Assembly: GCA_030248215.1 (NCBI GenBank)
Contig: JASANG010000070.1
Span: 84,703 to 148,702, forward strand
Reading direction: 5' to 3'
Length of the DNA: 64,000 bases
Origin: Enoplolaimus lenunculus
Lineage: Eukaryota > Nematoda > Enoplea > Enoplida > Thoracostomopsidae
Shown in pieces: positions 33,150 through 45,400 of this stretch; within the stretch, counting starts at the first letter, position 1; the number at the start of each line of letters is the position of its first letter. Under the pieces are notes generated by a model. The model was not told where the DNA came from and made no database searches. It worked only from the letters and a program-made list of their open reading frames with translations. Made by a program: the position numbers and the translations under genes.

Positions 33150-33360
33150 GGTGGCCCATGTAAAAACCTCAGGGGTGGAACGTTTTTCTCGCGGTACTGC
33201 AATCGAGTATAGGCGTAAGCTTTAGAGTAATTTTTTACTTAGGCTAAAGCTTAGTAGGTATAAGCTCATTCTTACTCTTTTAGACTAAGACTTAAGCTTA
33301 TGTTCAGGAACATGCTTATACAACTGTTACGACCCCGTTCTGTACGTTGCTCAATGCGGT
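33150..33360. repeat. Dispersed repeat D with TTAGGC-like core, copy 1
   Basis: CCATGTAAAAACCTC..GGAACG..GACTGCAAT-type leader, then degenerate CTTAGGCTAAAGCTTAG words, then ATGCTTATACAACTGTTACG. The same order occurs at 45225-45400 and, inverted, at 57890-58050. Confidence 0.65.
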
Positions 33361-33574
33361 TAACATTAACCAATAGAACTGGAACATTATCTAAGTATGC
33401 GACGTTTTGTTTTGAAACAAAATATATTAACACCTTCTCACATTGAGTTGGCTGTAGGCAGCTCAGCGCAGTGTATATACGTTAAATAGTATATATCGCA
33501 CCGTGTTTAACAATTGCAACACGTATACATAGTACTAAATCACCACAAGACGTGAGAGCCCCCTCGGGCTCGAG

Positions 33575-33745
33575 CGTCAAGCTCTTATAGCTGAGTGGTG
33601 ATGGTATACGCCTCCCACTCCATTCACTGGAGTTCGAATCCTAGCATAAAAGTAGGTCTCCGGGGACATAGAAAATATTCATGTGAGAAAGGGTTAAGTT
33701 AAAAATAACATCATATTGTATCGCGAGCTGAACGCTGAAATCTAA
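33575..33745 (+). mobile_element. tRNA-derived SINE family B, copy 1
   Basis: A box TATAGCTGAGTGGTGATGG and B box GAGTTCGAATCC about 35 bp apart, followed by a body GAGAAAGGGTTAAGTTAAAA shared with the copies in both palindrome arms. Confidence 0.7.
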
Positions 33746-34246
33746 AATAAAGCAAGCATGAACAAAGTGAAAGCAAAACTAACGAAAATTCGACCAGAAT
33801 AACAATGAATAACAATGCATCGAAACAGAAGTAACAAACAAAATTTCGAAACGCGTATTCACAAATCTACGCTCAGCCAAGCACTTCAAAGCAGCCGAAT
33901 TTGTTTAACCCACACATTTTTTGCGTGGGAGGCAACAAATAATTACGTCAAAACCCCCAATTTTTAAGATTTGAACAATACTCAGTGCCGCGGCTAACGC
34001 TCTCCTAACACCCAAGGGGGGCTTGCGCTTAAAAAAATTTGGGCGTTCGCCACAATTCAGATAAATCCACCATTTGACTGGCTCCTATTTGGATTCTTAC
34101 GTGTTTCGATCGCCACGTTTCTTTCACTATGATATATTGCACCCCCGCGTATGTGGCGTCTAAATCTCGGATTGGCTTCCGGGACCGTGGATGACACTTT
34201 GCAGTAGGTTCCCCTCTCATATGTCTTGGGGGGGTTGATATGTCAT

Positions 34247-34500
<254 letters not shown>

Positions 34501-34822
34501 CAACATGGCGTGTGTGCGGTCAGACGGTTGCATTGATTTTTTGCCATCTTCGTGGAAGGCGACCTTCAGATTCAATAAGACCTCGAATAATTCATTAAGG
34601 TACTATGTCATCCTCTGGAGCTCCTTGTTGTTCATCGAGGTACAGGTGTCGATTGTAGATATCCTATTCAAGAAAAAATTATAATCTAATTATTAATCTA
34701 GTCTAACATATTTTGTGTATATACTGCAACAGATTTGATGTTTTAGGCCGTCTGAAAGTTTTGGAATGAGCGAAACTTTGACTAGTAACAATTTACCGTG
34801 TCCGTTGCCACCTATCTATACA

Positions 34823-35053
34823 GGACTATATTCTCAAATGTTTATAGCACCTATCACCAGTTGGGGATCCGTCTTCTAGCTTTTGAACCAGTGAACGACG
34901 ATTTGGAAAATCTAGCATGATCCCCGCATTTGTTATATACACACATCTACTTTTGTGTCAATTCTCGGATCCTCGGCTGCAACAGTTCGTCAGTTTGGAA
35001 ACCTATCGGTAACTACAACTGATAGATGCTATACACATTTGAGAATATGGGTC
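34823..35053. mobile_element. MITE family E
   Basis: About 230 bp with ends ATATTCTCAAATGTTTATAG and, from the far side, ATATTCTCAAATGTGTATAG, each followed by CA(C/T)CTATCA. No coding sequence. Confidence 0.7.
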
Positions 35054-35059
35054 TCTATG

Positions 35060-36050
35060 TCTAAATACCGTGAATTCTATAGAACTAGAAATATCATTAG
35101 TTGCGACAGTTAATATCGTCATGTAGTACATACAGTGGTTCTGTACTCGTCTTGAACATGTTACTTCCTACGCGGACTTGTACCAGATTAGCAATAAATG
35201 ATATTTTTCGAGCAGAGCAAATACCATAGTGTGCGCCAAATGCCGCTAACACGATTTCGTCAGTATTTGATACACTCGAAATACAAAAAGAAATGTCATT
35301 AGCTTGATCGTTTTACATTTTACTAGCTATGTAAAAACACTAGTTTACAACACGTTGACTGCAATTGGACTATAATTAAGTTTCGTTACGACAACATTTA
35401 TGTAAGGTGTTGGTTTTTTAAAGAGAACCCAGTAAAACGAAATAGTATATGGTTGGTTGTAATCCTAGGTATTGGTACACGTTCAACAACAGAACGATCC
35501 AGAGCGTAAAAGTAATTTTATAAAGCTTGAGAGCATTAATACAATCAGTGACACATATAACAAGCAATAAAAAAGAGTAAAAACAACACCGAAATTAATA
35601 AAAATAACAAAAACAACAGCAACGACGACGACAACTAGGACAACATAAAGCGTTGCTTCGCCAGTTATCAGTAACGATTTAAACAATGTTGAAGCATTTT
35701 GAAAGCTGTATCACTTTCAAAAACGAAACACTGTAAATCGTGTTTTAGATGGCCATAACAAAATCTAAAATAGTTTTGCACTTTAGCTCCCTATTTATGG
35801 ATCATCCACGTTATAACATCTACGCGGAAGTAAAAAATTGTCCAGTCTTTTGAATTTATTAACTTTGCGGTAGAAAGCAGTACTGTAAATTTGCAATTAG
35901 GTACAGTATAGAGAGTTTGCTTTAAGTGTATACCTTGCCTTGAGTCTGGGAAACTATGTCGGGTTTCGGGACAGTAGTCACACTCTTTTCACAAATCAGA
36001 GGATTCGATACAAATTATAAACATACACATTTATCCAGCACATGCACACA
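35060..36050. other. No gene identified upstream of the Penelope-like element
   Basis: AT-rich. A hydrophobic minus-strand frame (35483-35686) comes from a CAA-like run and has no support. Confidence 0.35.
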
Positions 36051-36056
36051 TCATGC

Positions 36057-36096
36057 GTATATATATATATATATATACATATATATACATACATGT
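36057..36096. repeat. TA microsatellite at the 5' side of the Penelope-like element
   Basis: A (TA)n/(CATA)n tract. A second (TA)n tract lies just past the element at 37786-37806. Confidence 0.85.
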
Positions 36097-36099
36097 CCG

Positions 36100-37745
36100 A
36101 TTATGTCGGCCATTAACTCGGCTTGCCATAATCTCGCAAGATGGCTTGACAATATTCTTAAACCTATATGCAGCGGTGAATATACGGTCTCATCTTCATT
36201 CACATTTATTGAAGAGGTAAAGAATAAATGTTTTTTAAATTCTGTTTTAGTATCATTCGACGTTAGTTCATTATTTACTAATATTCCGCTTGAGGAAACA
36301 ATTCAGATCATTGCGGAAGCGTACGATCAAAATAAAATTAATACTAACGTCCCTAAAAAACTGCTGTTGAAAGCAATTAGATTATGTACCACGAATTTTA
36401 ATTTTATTTTCAACGGCATAATTTATAAACAAACAGATGGGGTAGCGATGGGGTCCCCATTAGGCCCTTGTCTAGCTAACATATTTATGGTTAGCTTTGA
36501 GTCGAAGGTACTGTCACTTGTCTCTGAAAATTGTGCTCCAAAATTTTACCGTAGATACGTGGATGACACGTTTACAATTTTCGAATCTAGTGAAAAAGCC
36601 AATCAATTTCTGGATATTTTAAACCAACAGCATCCTAAGATCAAATTCACGATCGAAATGGAACAGTATTTTAGTATCCCGTTTTTGGATATCCTAATCA
36701 CCAGAGATCCAACAACTGGACTAATTTCAACCGGTATGTATCGCAAGAAAACATACTCAAATCAAATTCTTAATTTCAATTCATTTTTACCGATACAATA
36801 TAAGGTTAATCTAATTCAGTGCCTCCTTTTTAGGTGCTTTGCCATTTGTTGTAATCACAAAGACATTAAAAAGGAGATTGAATTTCTCCGAAATTTATTC
36901 TATACAAATGGATTTCCAATCAAAATTATTGATAAGACTATGCTAGACTTTTTTCAAAAGAAACTGCAAGTTAATATTTTGCCTAACACATTAAGTAAAT
37001 TTTTGACTTATAACCTTGACACGTACCTGACTCAAACTAACCATTCGTTGCAGAACAATAGCACTTCAACCTCTCAGCTACCTAGTGACTCAACTTCTTC
37101 CAGCGATTTGATTGCTAACTCTTTCAACGCTAACTATCATGCCGCGCAAGAGCAAACATCCGGTCAAGTTGAAGCCACGAGTTCAGCCGCAAGCACGACA
37201 GTCAGCGAGGTAACTGATTCTAAGAAGTTCATAGTGCTAAAGCTCCCATTCTTAGGCTCTCATTCGGGTAGGTTAAAGGCCGATATACATAAGCTTTTTA
37301 ATAAACACTTTTCCAATTCTAATTTTTTAGTTCGAGTTATAGTGGCAATAGGATTTCTGAAATGTTTCGGTTTAAAGATAAGATCCCTGACCATATGCAT
37401 GCTAATATCGTCTATGAGTTCACATGTCCTGATTGTCAATCAGGCTACGTTGGCTCTTCAAACCGCCGACTTTTTCGACGAATATGTGAGCATCGTCAGG
37501 TATCAGATCGTACGAACCTAAAAACAACGTCTTCTATCAAACTTTCGTCAGCTATATCGATACATTGTGCACGAACTGAACACTCCTGTTCGCTTAAAGA
37601 TTTTAGCATCTTGAATTCATGGCCCAAAAGCAATTCATATTACTCTAATCTAGGCCTTCAGATTCTTGAAGCAGCTTACATTCGCAAAAAAGAACCGTCT
37701 TTGAATATTCAAATTAATCCTAATATTTTTAAAATATTTTCTTAG
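36100..37745 (+). mobile_element. Penelope-like retroelement (reverse transcriptase plus GIY-YIG endonuclease), not intact
   Basis: Reverse transcriptase blocks in order: FDVSSLFTNIP (motif A, about 36257), GVAMGSPLGPCLANIF (motif B, about 36440), RRYVDDTFTIF (catalytic YVDD, about 36550), then SIPFLDILITR. Downstream, from about 37390, VYEFTCPDCQSGYVGSSNRR and an EH pair match a GIY-YIG endonuclease with the Cys-x-x-Cys insert typical of Penelope-like elements. Reverse transcriptase and endonuclease lie in different reading frames, and the protein is short at its N-terminal end compared with full family members, so this copy looks dead. The family inserts by target-primed reverse transcription. 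It carries no capsid or envelope region. Confidence 0.9.
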
Positions 37746-37806
37746 TTGCGCTTTTTAGTATTAATTTATGGCTATGATTCTATAAGAATATATATATATA
37801 TATTTG

Positions 37807-38085
37807 AAATTTCTCCCGATTCCGAGGAACCATGTAAAAGACCAACACGGTACAGCAAGCGTTGTGACAAATCGAAACACATGTTCAGGGAATTTTATTT
37901 GTCTTTGTGGTTCTCAAATATTTGAGGACACATCAAACATTGCACTAAAATAGTGGGTATTTACAAAGGTGACGTTCAGAAAAAGATGTTCCATTTTTAC
38001 ATTTACCTAAAACATTACAATAAGCGGAGAAACCATTAATTTGTTATTCCAGTCCAGTACAAAGCGTGCAACTTTAATGTTGTGC
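37807..38085. other. No feature identified
   Basis: Sequence following the Penelope-like element; no obvious continuation of it. Confidence 0.3.
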
Positions 38086-38089
38086 CATG

Positions 38090-38300
38090 TGTACTGTATT
38101 GACCCGAATAAGAGGGGGAGGGGTAATAAGAGGGGGCCCCGATTTTGAGTCCGAATCAATTGGAGTCCGTATCCCTAATAAGAGTCCGTAAGCGGATAGA
38201 TTCCCTAAACCCTAATTAGAGTCCATAAAAGTCAATTAACCCTAATTGTAGCACATAAATGACTCCAGGACCAATTGGCCCTGTTTAAACATAAATAACC
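38090..38300. mobile_element. MITE family C, copy 3 (partial)
   Basis: GTACTGTATTGACCCGAATA then AGAGGGGGAGGGGTAATAAG, followed by GAGTCCGTAAGCGGATAG and CATAAATGACTCCAGGACC. Orientation is opposite to copy 1. The stretch from 38300 to 39280 is AT-rich and unassigned. Confidence 0.6.
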
Positions 38301-39467
38301 GCATAACGCTACTTATTTGACCATCCCCTTTAACATAAATCCCGTATTCACCCCTATAAAATTTTGTGCCCTGCATAAGGTGAATTTTTTGGTAACATTC
38401 GTTGTTTATGACACAATTTGTTTAGTTCTGTCCCACAGTTTGTACTAATAAAATATTCACTTTTTGAAAACCCAAGTGTGAAGAAGAATCCGCAAAATGG
38501 TTCTATTTCTTTTTTGCCCAGTTTTCGTTTTTTCTAGCAGTTGAAATTGGTCTGAAATTATTTTATCAATTTTATAATTGGAGATAAAAAAATTAACAAA
38601 TAAACAAAAACAGAAGTTTTTAAAATTCAATTGGCTGCCTTGCATAAATCTGTCTTGAATAATTGTTTAGTTTTCAATTCTTAATGTAACAATACAATGT
38701 TTTGTTGAGCTTACCTCATTATTTTGGAGTCGGCTTATCGGGAGAATAATTTTTCCAAGACTTTTTGGAAAATCGGCAAACTCATAGTCTTATTTTTTAC
38801 GCATATTAGTCCAATATTTCAGAAATATTTGTCTTCGTTTGTGAAAAAATAGTTTAATTTCAAACTTTTATATATGAATAAATTAAGACTCATATTTTTG
38901 AGAATTTTCAAAAATAAACGCGTTCAAGTCAAGAAATATATGTCTGCAGTTTAAACTAAGACAAACTTGTTTAAAATTTCGGAACAATCTTGTATCTTAA
39001 AAGTATTAGACAATTTGTTTTGTGTGCAATAGCTTATTCTAGTTTCAAGTGCGAAATTAATTCCGCCAAATAACACATCTGCTTATTTTTAATACAGATA
39101 TTTATGATTTATTGATTTTTTAATGTTTTATCAATATATCATTTTATTATGAATTTCAATAAGTTTTTGTAAACAAATACTATTTTAGCATAATTAGGTA
39201 ATTTCGCAAAATATTTATCCGAATGTAATTGCTCCACTGTACTCTCATTTCTCAAACGTTTCCTCGGCAACATCACACTGACTCGTAAAATCTTTATGCA
39301 ATTTTTAATATAAATATGATCCCGGTATCTTTGCTACCGCATTTTTAATTTGAATAATACTTCTTCATTGTTGATCCTTTCAAAAGTAAACATCATAGCT
39401 CATCACAAATTTGTCAAATTTTTACTGCTGTAATTTAATTGGTTCGTTTAAACGTTTTTTAATGTTT

Positions 39468-39737
39468 TTATCCAAATATCATTGGTTCATAATCGATTTC
39501 AGCTGCTGCTCGTTTTCCAAACATCATTGGCCGATAATCGCGATCTTCTCGGTCGAAATTGTCTTCGTCTGTCTGCGAAGAACGCTTTTTCGTTTCTAAA
39601 ATATAATATTCGGGCAACGGTGGTATCCGAGTCTTGAGCAGACCATATCGTCGGTAGCCGGCAATGCTATGACCGGCACAAACGCACGTGGACGCCAGAA
39701 GTGCAGTTAATAACAAACTTAGCTTGAATGCATTCAT
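39468..39737 (-). CDS. Neuropeptide-like precursor with two predicted amidated peptides (left-arm copy)
   Basis: Single 89-codon frame. Residues 1-21 are a signal peptide (MNAFKLSLLLTALLASTCVC then Ala). Basic cleavage sites lie at 50-52 (KKR) and 75-76 (KR), and possible single-Arg sites at 63 and 66. Residues 67-76 DYRPMMFGKR and the C-terminus 80-89 EIDYEPMIFG both end in Gly, the donor for C-terminal amidation, giving predicted DYRPMMF-amide and a longer peptide ending DYEPMIF-amide. A linker peptide lies at 22-49. A TATA-like TTTTTATATA is on the minus strand at 39880-39871. Family not recognised; secreted and presumably made in neurosecretory cells (inference). Differs from the right-arm copy by one residue (Val19). 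Confidence 0.8.
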   Translation of the reverse strand: MNAFKLSLLLTALLASTCVCAGHSIAGYRRYGLLKTRIPPLPEYYILETKKRSSQTDEDNFDREDRDYRPMMFGKRAAAEIDYEPMIFG

Positions 39738-40589
39738 TTTTTGTTTTTGCTATTGGTTGTTGTTAATTTTTGTAAATACAACGGAACAATAAAATAGTAT
39801 TTTTGTTAATAATTGCTAAAATGAAGCGTTTTCTCTTCCGGCGAATATTTCAAAGATATACGCACGGCAGTATATAAAAAACAAGTGCCAACAACAATCA
39901 ACGCTGACAAGCGTGTAGATTGTTGTACGCATTCTCTGCACCAGCAATAGGATTAGGATCAGGCTTACGCTGGCGTTTTTACTTTTGACTGTTTTAATAT
40001 CGTGCGGCATCGTTCGGCGCCGTCCGGCATCTGGCGACGAACGTGCATTGCCGCATGAGACAACATATCAATTTGTAGACAAAAATTTTTTGACATACAA
40101 CGCCGCATGACAAGTATTTTGCTACCCATAGGTTTACGCTTAGGTTTCTAAAAAGCACGAAGCAAACAACAACGCCTTGGGTGAAAGTTTACAAGAGTCC
40201 AAAACAAATCATACAACGTGTAGCTGAAAGTTTCGTCAAGATAGGTTTCCGGTTTAACACTAGCATAGCAGGGAGTAACAGAGTATTCGTCTCCGTTCCT
40301 CTATAAGGTAAACATCAACGTTCATTTCTGTTTCCACTGTAGAAATGCCAGAAATTGTTGATTTTATGCGTATAGTAATAGTTGTAAAATGCTTCATTTT
40401 TTCAAAACAGATATGCTACGATTGTTCGACTTGAAATAAAATTGACGTAATTCATCCAAAATATGAAAATTTTTGGTATATTTGGAATTTTTTTAAAATG
40501 TTAGAAGACCCGATGATTGTTTAAATTTTATTCCTCAATTGTATTGACTGAAAAAAACATCTTATAAATATTTAGAGTTGCACTGTAGT

Positions 40590-40935
40590 TGACGTCCAGC
40601 ACCGTCCGTCAACAGCCCGGCACCGTCGATCACCCGTACGGCGCCGTCGATCATCCGTACGGCGCCGTCAATCACCCGTACGTCGCCGTCGATCACCCGT
40701 TCGGCGCCGTCGACCACCCGTGCGGCGCCGTCGATCACCCGTACGGCGCCGTCGATCACCCGTACGGCGCCGTCGATCACCCGTACGGCGCCGTCGATCA
40801 CCCGTACGGCGCCGTCGATCACCCGTACGGCGCCGTCGATCACCCGTACGGCGCCGTCGATCACCCGTACGGCGCCGTCGATCACCCGTACGGCACCGTC
40901 CGTTATCCGTACGACGCCGATCGTCACCATCCGTC
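40590..40935. repeat. 21-bp minisatellite, left arm
   Basis: About 14 units of GCCGTCGATCACCCGTACGG; eight consecutive central units are identical or nearly so. Seven codons per unit opens frames on both strands (VDHPYGA, RRRSPVR, VRVIDGA). GC-rich against AT-rich surroundings. Confidence 0.9.
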
Positions 40936-41205
40936 ACCGTTCGTCACTATACGATATCATACGGGTGCAAAGCGCCAACCTTACACGTCATTTTAGGCGT
41001 ATGATTAGGTTTTAAAGATATAGTGATAAATGTTTGGGGGATGCAATTGTAGGTAACATTTCTGTACAGATGTCACTGCATACAGCTCCTCGAAATCCTA
41101 GCAGAATTTAGGTTATGGATAGATGAGATGGGATAACATTTTTATGAGATTATAATTTCAATCCTAATAGGTAAAACTATTGAGTTTTCACAATATTAAC
41201 CTATA

Positions 41206-41400
41206 ATGTTTGTTAAATTTCGGCTTCAGCTCCAAACTGCAGCATACCTATGCTTTAAGTTAACACTTTCTCGCGTAAATGATTTCTTTATATCAAAATA
41301 TCTAGTTTCAAGCCAGGATTCGAATCGGATCCTCATGAGTGGTAGGTGTTTACCATCAGCACTCAGCTATAAATTTGTTTTTCTGAGCAAATAGCAGTTT
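41206..41400 (-). mobile_element. tRNA-derived SINE family B, left-arm copy
   Basis: Minus strand A box TATAGCTGAGTGCTGATGG and B box GATTCGAATCC, body GAGAAAGTGTTAACTTAAAG, aligned with 33575-33745. Confidence 0.7.
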
Positions 41401-42058
41401 GGCCTAGTCCAAATAGCGATTGAGATGCAGGAAAACAACAGCGATGTAAAATCAACACTAATTCGTTAGCGGTATAGCATCGTTCAAAATTATGAAATTT
41501 TATTGGTCTATAGTTCGATAGCAGTTTAGAGAAAAGCCAAATTGCTACGACATAAAATAGCAGATTGGCTCATGCCAATTGTTAAGCGGCCCAGGCCAAT
41601 TATTAATTAGCCAGAATTGCAGTTTAGCCTACGACATAAACATGAGTGGCACTGCAACAATTAAAATATTTTTATATACAAGTGTGAAATTTTACAACGG
41701 AAATGAATTATACAATATATAGTGAAAAAACTCGCAAAACAAGTGCAAGAAGCCAAAAGAAAATTTTATATTTAATCTTAATATATACACATTTTGGTTT
41801 CGAATATTGTTACGGGTACGATGTTTGAGTTAGCCGCTACAAAACGGTCAGTACGTCTTTCACCATTCAAAATGAGCGTTTTTGAAATTTTTCCAAACGA
41901 AAGCGACTGAGACCAGCGACTTTTTAACTCACATCGAGCTAAAGAAAGCAACAGTTTGAATTTTTAGCAACCAACTTGTGGGGGTTTTGAATTTTTGGTA
42001 ATTTCCGCAAGTGGGGAATATATACGGTATGTGTTCTTGATAAGTATTAAGCATAAAG

Positions 42059-42507
42059 TCTTATTCACATGAGCAAGTTTTTGTTGCGAGACCTGCAGCT
42101 GCAAATTGCAACACAGAACTTGAATTTTTTCATCAGCCAATGAGAAAGCGGCTTCAATAAACTCAGTGAACTTGTATGGTTATACGCGCATGTGAACTAA
42201 ATTCTTAGCTGCGATTTTTAATGAACTATTTGATGCTGCAAGTTTTTCGAACAGAATTTTGAACAAAACTTGCAAGTGCAAGTTGCAGCTGCAAGTTCTC
42301 GCAGCAAAAGCTTGCATGTGCAAATCGCGCTTGATTCATAGCTTATGCTTGACATTTTTTGCAGTCGTCAGCAAATTATTCATACAAATTCAGGTCAAAA
42401 TTCAAAATGAAAATGATATTTCCTTGCAAATACTTGCAGCTGCAAGAAACTAGTGCAGGTTGCAGCTGCGATTTTTTGCTGCAAGAACTTGCACGTACGA
42501 ATAGGGC
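42059..42507. mobile_element. MITE family B, left-arm copy
   Basis: Ends CTTATTCACATGAGCAAGTT and, reversed, CCTATTCGTACGTGCAAGTT; internal repeated GCAAGTTGCAGCTGCAAGTT. About 450 bp. Confidence 0.7.
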
Positions 42508-43096
42508 TGCAACAGAATACGGTTATCAACATCCGCACAGAAGTGTTGACACCGGTAACAAGCTTTGCGGCCCTGATATAATTTTATGCTTAGATCCCTG
42601 GACGCTCTTCCCAAGATCAAACTTTGGTTTTAAGAAGTGCTACTTTCAGCTCAAAATGGTTATTAATGTTGTTTTATAAACCATCAGTTTATACTGTTTG
42701 CCGTTATTTACAGTGAAAACTGATGCAAACTTTGGTTGTTGTTGACGGCAAAAATTACCAACATCAGCTCGAATTACAACTATAATTTTAAAAAGCATAA
42801 TTGAAAGTTTTCAAGTTAAAATCTACAAAACTTTGGCAAACCAATAATTTCATTGTGCGGAATTAAGGGAGCGGAACTCAAATCGGTTTCTACACGAAGT
42901 AGCAATGAATTGTCTGATATTATATTCTGAAAACACATTATGGGTTCACAGCTTTCGACATCTCTTCAATACCATGACAGCAGGGTGTAATGGGATATCC
43001 TGTTATTTTTTACGATTAAAATTAGTCAAAAATCAGGTAAGTATCTGGCGATTTTTTACAGAAATACTGCAACAGTTTGAAATGAAATAAAATGTA

Positions 43097-43290
43097 AGAA
43101 ATTCATCCAAAATCTTAAACATTTCGATGCATCTGCCATTTTTCTTTAAAATTTTAGAAAGTCCCGTTAGGTTTTCTACGCCGCAATGGTGCTTAAGAAA
43201 TTCATTCAAAATCTTAAGCATTTCGATGTATCCGCAATTTTTGGTTAAGATTTAAATATTTGCACGCCGCAATTGTGCTGGCAGAAAAAC
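43097..43290. repeat. Two-unit tandem repeat, left arm
   Basis: AAATTCATCCAAAATCTTAA then CGCCGCAATGGTGCTTAAG occurs twice. A third related unit lies at 40447-40575, ending CATCTTATAAATATTTAGAG. The right-arm mirror is at about 60005-60200. Next to it (43322-43400) CGTTTCCGTTAATTTGATCC repeats two to three times. Confidence 0.55.
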
Positions 43291-43604
43291 AGAACATCTT
43301 TTAAATCTTTATAATTCAATATCCGTTTTCCGTTTTCGTTTCCGTTAATTTGATCCCTATTCGTTTCCGTTAATTTGATCCCTATTCGTTTCCGTTGTAT
43401 TTACTATCCGTTTACACCCTGTATGACAGTTATGAAATACTTAAAGTTACCACACAATAAATACTATTTCAGGCCCGCAACGACGAGAGTTTGTGGGCAA
43501 GGGGTGTTTCCTTCAGTTCCTGCAGGACAGCTTCATTTACCTTTGGCTGAAAATTTTCTACTACCTTACAAATTCCACGTTAGCAATATTTTCCTGCAGT
43601 TTTA

Positions 43605-43656
43605 CAATCTTGTCGCCTTCAATAAGAAATTTTATGGTGGCAAGATTGTATTAATC
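43605..43656. repeat. Hairpin-forming inverted repeat
   Basis: TACAATCTTGTCGCC and GGTGGCAAGATTGTA pair around an 18-base loop. It lies inside a 172-codon plus-strand frame that I do not accept as a gene because the mirror copy is not open. Confidence 0.5.
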
Positions 43657-45224
43657 GCACAAGGGTGGAGCTTGCATTGCACGTTTTCGTCAAGTTATTG
43701 TTTGCCCCAAAATGTTTCGGGGTTGAAATTTTTGATGTTTAATTTAGATTTTCATTGTCTTTGCTGTTCAGTATTCCGAATTAACCCTTTGTACGCGTGT
43801 CTTCATAAATACTTAGCTAATACTGGAATGCCTAGATTGCTTGAACTTTCGTTCCGGTTTATCTCTCATAAAACCCAAAAAAGCAACATTTGACAGAATA
43901 CCATATTTTACCACATTGTTCATGTTCTCTAGCACAACAACAGCAAAATAGAAAGCTAAAAATTTCGACTATCTGTGGGTTTAAAACAAATTTATTGCAA
44001 AAAACAATCTAAACACAGATTATCAAAATTAAATTACAAAAGTTTTACCGCAAGCAAAACCAAACCGATTCCGAGCCGTAATTATTGCCTGTAAAAATGC
44101 ATCAATAAATTGAAACTTCTCAGAATATATAAGAATATATAAGGTAAAACATGCTAATATTTAAATCCGCTTTTAATATAGGGTACATATAAAATCACTG
44201 AAGCCTAAATTCACGGAAACTTTCCCACACGTATTGAGGGGTTTGCGAAATAAATCGGAAACAGGGCTCAGTTATGTCATGATCCGCTCCAATTGTGCTC
44301 AAATGCAATTTAAACTTTCAGTGTAATGGGATTTGAATAATCGCACAATGAGCGAACCATCTTGGGAACGTCAATATATATTAAATATGATGAAAGGCAA
44401 AGTAGTTTGAAGAAATTTGCTTGTGAATAGATATTATCTCCAATAATTAATATTCGACATGTACAAAAGATTTTATTGTTTGCGAATATCGGACGTTTAA
44501 TCCTTGTTGTACGTGGCTCTGGCACTGCCATTTTTTTCAAACTAAACTAAAATTAAACTAAACCAAACGTAAAACCGCACCTTAAACAGAGGCTGTGGAG
44601 AAATTCAGATTCATAAACATTACTAGTCAACGAAGTTGCAACATTTTTTGCAACGCTATTGTTTTATTTTTCTCATCAGGGACATTTTAGTTGTAGTTGA
44701 AAAATCGGCTCTTATACTTAATTTGCATGTAGTTTTCCTTGTATCAAAATTCAATACACACAAATGAAAGCTGGTACGCTGCCCAAATTACGGATGTAGG
44801 ACACTCCATTTTTAATAATATAAATATACAACATTGGAGTGAATGAATCAAAGTCAAGCGTCCAAAAATCAGCATGTCTTTGACCTGTAAAATATTAAAT
44901 TTTAGTTACCGGTTACACTCTAAGATTTAAAACCTGTCTAATCTTTATTCGCATCGCTATGGGTTTTGATTAAATATTGAGTAAAAATTTGACATCAGTG
45001 CCTGATTTTGTCAATGTAACAACAACAAGTTGGTCGACGGAAAACTGACTTGAAATGCAATTTGATACGCCAACTAGGATTTTGCCAGACCTGGTTATTG
45101 TGATATTATGCTGTATGACTAAATTTTAGGCAAAATATGTTCGAGAAATGAAAAAAGCATTCATCCAAAAGAGAATACACAATCGCTAGGTCGGTATCTT
45201 TCAGACAAAAGCCATTAATAGAAA

Positions 45225-45400
45225 ACCAGGACCGTATAATATTTTGGTCCATGTAAAGATCAGTGGCGGAACGCTTTTTTGTGGGACTGCAATAGAGTAA
45301 GTTTACGCTTAGATTATATATAAGCCCATTTTCACGCCTGGCTTAGGCTTAGGCTTGTTAAATGCTTATACTACGGTTACGGCCCTGTTTTATACTTTGG
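45225..45400. repeat. Dispersed repeat D, left-arm copy
   Basis: TCCATGTAAAGATCAGTGGC, then GGCTTAGGCTTAGGCTTG and ATGCTTATACTACGGTTACG in the same order as at 33150. Confidence 0.65.

Noticed and set aside
33585-33655. Possible tRNA gene on the plus strand
   Set aside because: Body downstream is shared with copies at 41206 and 61926; stems are poor: SINE head.
39816-40010. 64-codon frame identical in both arms (mirror 63279-63473)
   Set aside because: It overlaps the presumed promoter of the neuropeptide-like gene, has no recognisable motif and is short; identity may simply reflect close arm similarity.
40562-41004. Frames with VDHPYGA, RRRSPVR or VRVIDGA repeats (also 62316-62747)
   Set aside because: The 21-bp minisatellite is open in several frames on both strands; arms differ by frame-neutral and non-neutral changes alike.
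43375-43893. 172-codon plus-strand frame
   Set aside because: No motif, contains an inverted repeat, and the mirror region is not open.
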